A stretch of DNA of 64,000 nt, taken from assembly GCF_936916975.1 (NCBI RefSeq), contig NZ_CAKZGO010000023.1, positions 62,001 to 126,000 of the forward strand. Reading direction: 5' to 3'. Of this stretch, positions 60,013 through 64,000 are shown in pieces. How positions within the stretch are numbered: position 1 is the stretch's first letter; each line of letters opens with the position of its first letter. Under the pieces are notes generated by a model, which ran no database searches, was not told the origin of the DNA, and saw only the letters and a program-made list of their open reading frames with translations. The translations under genes and the position numbers were made by a program. The stretch is from an uncultured Dongia sp. Lineage in GTDB: Bacteria; Pseudomonadota; Alphaproteobacteria; Dongiales; Dongiaceae.

Positions 60013-60768
60013 ATGGGTGCATCGGTTGGCGGCGAACTGACGGGCAAGGTTGCGCTGGTAACCGGTGCGGCGCGCAACATCGGCCGCGCGATTTGCGTGG
60101 CGCTGGCAGAGGCGGGCGCCCATGTCGTCGTGAACACCAAGACCTCGCTCGATGCCGCACAGGAAACCGTGCGCCTGGTCGAGGCGGTGGGCGGCAAAGC
60201 CATGCTGGTGCAGGCTGACGTCACAAATGCGGCCGCTGTCGCCGAGATGGTGCGCAAGGCAACCGACGCATTCGGCGGGATTGATATCCTGGTCAACAAT
60301 GCCGCCATCCGCAAAGAGGGCCTGCTTGAGACCGTCACGCTGGCGGAATGGCAGCAATTGCTGGCGATCATCCTGGACGGTGCGTTCCTGTGCACTCAGG
60401 CTTGCGCGCCGTCGATGCGCGCGCGCGGTGGTGGGGCGATCGTCAACATTGGCGGCATGACAGGGCATAGTGGCGCCAAGCAGCGTGTCCACGTGGTGAC
60501 GGCCAAGGCGGGCCTTGCCGGATTCACCAAGGCCATCGCCCATGATCTCGCGGTCGATAAAATCACGGCGAATTGCGTGGTGCCGGGCATGCTGGATACG
60601 CAGCGCGATGGCGCACAACCCAAGCATCACCATGACAAGGCGCGATTGATGGACAGGCTGGGCAGCGCGGAGGAGGTGGCGGGCCTGGTGCGCTATCTGT
60701 GCGGCCCGCAGGCCAGCTACATCACCGGCCAGAGCATCCATATAAATGGCGGCGTGCTGATGCCCTGA
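60013..60768 (+). CDS. SDR-family protein lacking catalytic Ser and Tyr
   Basis: A 251-residue FabG-like SDR. The cofactor part is normal: TGAARNIG (17-24) and VNNAAI (94-99). At the active site, the Ser segment reads NIGGMTG and the Tyr-x-x-x-Lys segment reads HVVTAK, with Val at the Tyr position and only K165 kept. So classical hydride transfer is unlikely. The C-terminus is regular (GQSIHINGGVLMP). It is coupled to the dehalogenase-like gene. It may be a binding protein, a different enzyme, or use the neighbouring His160. Confidence 0.88.
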   Translation: MGASVGGELTGKVALVTGAARNIGRAICVALAEAGAHVVVNTKTSLDAAQETVRLVEAVGGKAMLVQADVTNAAAVAEMVRKATDAFGGIDILVNNAAIRKEGLLETVTLAEWQQLLAIILDGAFLCTQACAPSMRARGGGAIVNIGGMTGHSGAKQRVHVVTAKAGLAGFTKAIAHDLAVDKITANCVVPGMLDTQRDGAQPKHHHDKARLMDRLGSAEEVAGLVRYLCGPQASYITGQSIHINGGVLMP

Positions 60769-60809
60769 CCTGGGCTGCGACGGCATGGTGTGTGATAAAT
60801 CTTCTGGTT

Positions 60810-60826
60810 TATTGTTGACAATCTTC
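60810..60826. promoter_or_regulatory. Shared GntR-like operator, copy 2
   Basis: TATTGTTGACAATCTTC, identical to 58959-58975. A direct repeat AATCTTCTG flanks it on the left at about 60798. It lies 60 bases before the iron-type ABC operon, so the two units are probably co-regulated. Confidence 0.6.
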
Positions 60827-60885
60827 TGACGACACCGCACTGTCATGAGAACGGGTCAAAGAATCCGAGATCATCGGGAGGCGTA

Positions 60886-61953
60886 ATGGCGTTCGTAGAA
60901 CTCGTCGGCTTGACCAAGCAGTTCGGTAGTCTGGCCGTCGTCAACAAGATCAATCTGGCGATCGACAAGGGCAATCTTGTGTGCCTGCTCGGGCCGTCCG
61001 GTTGCGGCAAGACCACGACGCTGCGCCTGATCGCCGGGTTCATCGAGCCCAGCGGCGGCGAGATCCGCGTCGGCGGCAAGCGCATCTCGGCGCCGGGTGC
61101 CAGCGCACCGCCTGAAGCACGCAACATGTCGATGATCTTCCAGAGCTATGCGCTGTGGCCGCATATGACGGTCTATGAGAACGTCGCCTACGGCCTGCGC
61201 CTGCGCAAATTGCCGAAAACCGAAATCCGTGCCCGGGTCGACGAAATTCTGGCGGCGACAAAACTCTCAGCGCTCGGCGAGCGCTATCCGTCGGAACTGT
61301 CCGGCGGCCAGCAGCAGCGCGTGTCGCTGGCGCGCGCGTTGGTGATCAAGCCGGAAACACTGTTGCTCGACGAGCCGCTCTCCAATCTCGACGCCAATCT
61401 GCGCGAGGAAATGCGCTTCGAAATCCGGCGCCTGCATGATGAATTCCGCTACACCACCGTCTACGTCACACACGATCAGTCGGAAGCGATGACGACCGCG
61501 GACCTCATCGTCGTGATGAACCAGGGTATCATCGAGCAATCGGGCACACCGGAGGACATTTACCAACGGCCGATGTCCGAATTCGTGGCGCGCTTCATCG
61601 GCGGGACCAATATCTTCAAGGGCAAGAAGGTCGGCACCGACAGCGTCGCCTGCGCCGGCGGCCTGGTGCTGCGCTGTGCCAGCGGCGACTTTGCCGACCA
61701 GGGCGAGACGGCTGTGTCCGTCCGTCACCACGACATTCTTCTGTTCGCCGACAAGCCGGCGAGCACCGATGCCAATTGGATCGCCGGCACAGTCACGCGG
61801 CAGATCTATCTCGGCTCGCATCGGGATTATCTCGTGAGCATTCCAGGCGGGGAAACGGTGCGAACAGTCGCGCCGATTACAGTCGCGATCCCGGTAGGCC
61901 AACAGGTATGGCTCAACTTCCCGCCGGAACACTGCCGGGCACTCGCGCATTAG
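60886..61953 (+). CDS. ABC transporter ATPase, FbpC/PotA-like
   Basis: A 355-residue ATPase with Walker A GPSGCGKTT, Q-loop FQSYALWPHMTV, signature LSGGQQQRVSLARAL, Walker B LLLDEPLSNLD and H-loop YVTHDQSEA. The TOBE domain follows from about 240. The order ATPase, binding protein, permease is like iron-type (FbpABC) or 2-aminoethylphosphonate-like loci. Starts 12 bases before the binding-protein gene. Confidence 0.95.
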   Translation: MAFVELVGLTKQFGSLAVVNKINLAIDKGNLVCLLGPSGCGKTTTLRLIAGFIEPSGGEIRVGGKRISAPGASAPPEARNMSMIFQSYALWPHMTVYENVAYGLRLRKLPKTEIRARVDEILAATKLSALGERYPSELSGGQQQRVSLARALVIKPETLLLDEPLSNLDANLREEMRFEIRRLHDEFRYTTVYVTHDQSEAMTTADLIVVMNQGIIEQSGTPEDIYQRPMSEFVARFIGGTNIFKGKKVGTDSVACAGGLVLRCASGDFADQGETAVSVRHHDILLFADKPASTDANWIAGTVTRQIYLGSHRDYLVSIPGGETVRTVAPITVAIPVGQQVWLNFPPEHCRALAH

Positions 61954-61965
61954 CAGGAGGAAAGC

Positions 61966-63006
61966 ATGTGGGGAAAGAGAACGGCTTTCGTTGCCCTAGC
62001 CGGCGCGATGGCCTGGAGCGTGAGCGTTGCTCATGCAGATGGTTACGAAATTACACCTGAACTGGTCGAAGCGGCGAAGGCCGAGGGCACCGTCGTCTTC
62101 TATACAGCGACGGATGTTGCCGTCGCTGAGAAGCTCGGCAAGACGTTCGAAGAAGAATACCCGGGCGTCAAGGTGCAGGTCGAACGGGCCGGTTCCGAAC
62201 GCGTGTTCCAGCGCATCGGCCAGGAAATCTCGACCGGTATCCACAATGCGGATGTGATCGAGACCTCGGATGCCGTTCACTTCCTGATGTTCAAGAAGGA
62301 AGGCTGGCTCGCCAGCGGCTTGCCGGCAAACGTGCTCAAGGATTGGCCGAAAGAAGAGCAGGACGCGGACGGTCAATATGCAGCGTACCGCGCTCATCTG
62401 TCGGTCATCGCCTATCGTTCCGACATGATCAAGGACGAAGAAGCCCCGAAGAGCCTTGCCGATCTGCTCGATCCGAAATGGAAGGGCAAGATGGTCAAGG
62501 CGCATCCCGGCTATAGCGGCACGATCATGACGGCGACCTATGCGATCAGCCAGCTGCTGGGCTGGGAGTATTTCGAGAAGCTGAGCGCGCAGGACATCAT
62601 GCAGGTCCAGTCATCGACGGAACCTCCGAAGAAGCTGGCTCAAGGTGAACGTGCCCTGCAGGCTGACGGCAATGAATACAATGTCTTCCGCCTGATCGAT
62701 GACGGGGTGCCGGTGAAGATTGTCTATGCCACGGAAGGGACGCCTCTTGTCGTTGGCAATGCCGCGGTTCTTGCCAAGGCGCCACATCCGAATGCAGCCA
62801 AGCTGTTTTATGCTTACCTCTTTTCCCAGGAAGCGCAGCAGCTCAATAGCGATTTCGGCGGCCTTCGCTCCTTCCATCCCGGCGTGAAGGAAAAGGCCGG
62901 TCGTACCCCGATCAAGGACATCAAGCTACTTCTGCCGGACTCTGCCGGGCAGGAAAAGGAGATGGAGAACATCAAGGCGAAGTACGAAGAGTATTTCGGC
63001 ACCTGA
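61966..63006 (+). CDS. ABC transporter substrate-binding protein, FbpA/iron-type family
   Basis: A 346-residue exported binding protein. Signal peptide 1-24 (ending AHA), then EGTVVFYTATDVAVAEKLGKTFEEEYPG (cut), the FbpA/AfuA-type beginning. The family takes up Fe(III), but many members bind small organic anions such as aminoethylphosphonate, thiamine or sugar phosphates. The Tyr-Tyr iron ligand pair of FbpA is not obvious here, so iron is unlikely. SD GCAGGAGG. A hairpin lies between its stop and the permease. Confidence 0.92.
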   Translation: MWGKRTAFVALAGAMAWSVSVAHADGYEITPELVEAAKAEGTVVFYTATDVAVAEKLGKTFEEEYPGVKVQVERAGSERVFQRIGQEISTGIHNADVIETSDAVHFLMFKKEGWLASGLPANVLKDWPKEEQDADGQYAAYRAHLSVIAYRSDMIKDEEAPKSLADLLDPKWKGKMVKAHPGYSGTIMTATYAISQLLGWEYFEKLSAQDIMQVQSSTEPPKKLAQGERALQADGNEYNVFRLIDDGVPVKIVYATEGTPLVVGNAAVLAKAPHPNAAKLFYAYLFSQEAQQLNSDFGGLRSFHPGVKEKAGRTPIKDIKLLLPDSAGQEKEMENIKAKYEEYFGT

Positions 63007-63038
63007 TGGTCGCTCGGTTCGAACAACGAGACGCCATC
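63005..63038 (+). other. Imperfect hairpin between binding-protein and permease genes
   Basis: GATGG (63005-63009) with CCATC (63034-63038) and CTCG (63013-63016) with CGAG (63027-63030), separated by two mismatches. No U-run. Weaker than those at 35917 and 46356 but in the same position relative to a binding-protein gene. Confidence 0.45.
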
Positions 63039-63067
63039 CATCAAGACTATCTTTAGAGAAGCGGAAT

Positions 63068-64000
63068 ATGACCAGTACCGTTCAAGCGCCAGTCTTCAAT
63101 CGTGGCATCGACTTTTCCAAGCCGGTGTTCATCTTGCTGGCTGCCGTTCTGGCGGTGCTGGTCATCCTCCCGCTGTTCTGGCTGATGGTCTACAGTTTTA
63201 CCGACATTGATCGGAACGTCACCTTCGACAACTTCATCAAGTTGGTGACCGACCGGGCCATGCGTCGCTCTTTCGGCATCGCCATCGGCATGGCGGCGCT
63301 GGTCGGCATCCTTGCCTGTGTTGTGGCAACACCCATGGCCTGGCTGGTGGCACGCACGGACCTGCCCTATGCGCGGTTCGTGCGCATTCTGGTAACCGCG
63401 TCCTTTGTCACCCCGCCATTTCTGGGCGCCATTGCCTGGGAAATCCTGGCCGCGCCGAACAGTGGCATCCTCAACATCCTCTATCGCTGGATCTTCGGCC
63501 TGACTGACGGTGAGTTCCTGTTCGACATCTACACTTTCACGGGCCTGGTCTTCGCCATCTCCTGTTACACCTTCCCCTATGTCTTCACTTTGGTTGCCAA
63601 TGCGCTGGACCGGGTGCCGTCTGACCTGGAGGACGCATCATCGATCCTCGGCGCCAAATGGCTGACAACCTTGCGGCGTGTCACGTTTCCGATGGTTGTG
63701 CCGGCCATGCTGGCGGGTGCCTTGATCGCCATTCTGCAGGCGCTGACCATGTTCGGCTCGCCCGCGATTCTGGCACTGCCTGCCGGCTTCCATGTCATCA
63801 CCACCAAGATCTGGAGCCTGTTCCAATATCCGCCAAAGCTGGAATTGGCTGCTGCGGCTGCGATTCCGCTGCTGTTGCTCACCATCATCCTGCTGCGTGG
63901 GCAAAAATGGATCCTTGGCCGCAAGGGCTACACCGTGCTGGGTGGCAAGAGCGGCGCCCCGCGGGTGACCGAACTGGGCAAGTTCAAATGGCTCGCGGTC
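63068..64000 (+). CDS. ABC transporter permease, iron-type (partial, cut by window end)
   Basis: The frame from ATG 63068 is open to the end (311 codons). It shows repeated hydrophobic helices beginning KPVFILLAAVLAVLVILPLFW, and an EAA coupling loop DLEDASSILGAKWLTTLRRVTFPM. Permeases of this type are often two fused domains of about 550 residues, so nearly half is probably missing. It completes the importer with the ATPase and binding protein before it. Confidence 0.93.
   Translation, partial: MTSTVQAPVFNRGIDFSKPVFILLAAVLAVLVILPLFWLMVYSFTDIDRNVTFDNFIKLVTDRAMRRSFGIAIGMAALVGILACVVATPMAWLVARTDLPYARFVRILVTASFVTPPFLGAIAWEILAAPNSGILNILYRWIFGLTDGEFLFDIYTFTGLVFAISCYTFPYVFTLVANALDRVPSDLEDASSILGAKWLTTLRRVTFPMVVPAMLAGALIAILQALTMFGSPAILALPAGFHVITTKIWSLFQYPPKLELAAAAAIPLLLLTIILLRGQKWILGRKGYTVLGGKSGAPRVTELGKFKWLAV

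Noticed and set aside
1-64000. CRISPR array, toxin-antitoxin or restriction system
   Set aside because: No regularly spaced repeats and no cas, nuclease/methylase or toxin-type genes were found; the only methyltransferase is an RNA enzyme.

Overview
The window is a high-GC alphaproteobacterial chromosome segment, most likely order Rhodospirillales. I infer this from the NDUFA12 complex I accessory subunit, the MlaD / DUF2155 / Aat / AccBC / AroQ neighbourhood, and a complete mitochondrial-type ISC operon; I cannot name the genus. There is no rRNA, CRISPR array or intact insertion sequence.

Bases 1-28,000 look like core chromosome. They hold a partial DMT transporter, a GNAT, NDUFA12, mlaD, DUF2155, aat, accC-accB-aroQ, a DsbA-like protein, a BepA-like M48 protease, a gamma-glutamyltransferase-like lipoprotein, an aminotransferase, tyrS, anmK and some accessory enzymes. 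From 17.0 to 25.0 kb runs one long operon: cysE, iscR, two cysteine desulfurases, iscU, iscA, hscB, hscA, fdx and iscX. Its upstream region carries a close match to the IscR type-1 box, a weaker second box and a perfect palindrome over a promoter. An alpha/beta hydrolase, mnmA (a consumer of IscS sulfur), an SCP2 protein and a CAU-anticodon tRNA follow.

The most striking large-scale structure starts at that tRNA (28,021-28,095). Its 3' 47 bases are repeated exactly at 30,018-30,064 and nearly exactly at 56,156-56,202. The second and third copies are each preceded by a related 45-base sequence. I read this as two tandem integrative-element remnants of the same family: a 1.9-kb one holding a single PQQ-type sugar dehydrogenase, and a 26-kb one. 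No integrase is visible in either.

The 26-kb element carries mostly catabolic cargo. Its first block (30.2-38.8 kb) has an IclR regulator, an L-arabinonate-type dehydratase, an SDR, an AraD1/GguC-like protein and a PotABCD-type ABC importer. Its second block (39.3-51.1 kb) has a DapA-family lyase, an aldehyde dehydrogenase, a DUF1349 protein, a Gfo/Idh/MocA oxidoreductase, a GMC oxidoreductase, a second PotABCD-type importer, a GntR/FCD regulator and a proline-racemase-family enzyme. A shared TTGTATCCAATAT-like motif sits before three transcription units of this block. Both blocks could feed 2-oxoglutarate semialdehyde. The last block (51.7-56.0 kb) is a tightly coupled five-gene operon: thermostable-hemolysin/GNAT-like protein, AMP-ligase without the usual catalytic Lys, heme-oxygenase-like protein with a complete diiron motif, SDR and a small periplasmic protein. 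It is the best candidate here for an undescribed small-molecule pathway.

After the third repeat come a membrane adenylate cyclase and a THUMP-type RNA methyltransferase. Two neighbouring units follow that share an ATTGTTGACAAT operator: a haloacetate-dehalogenase-like hydrolase with an SDR lacking catalytic Ser and Tyr, and an iron-type ABC importer that runs off the window end.
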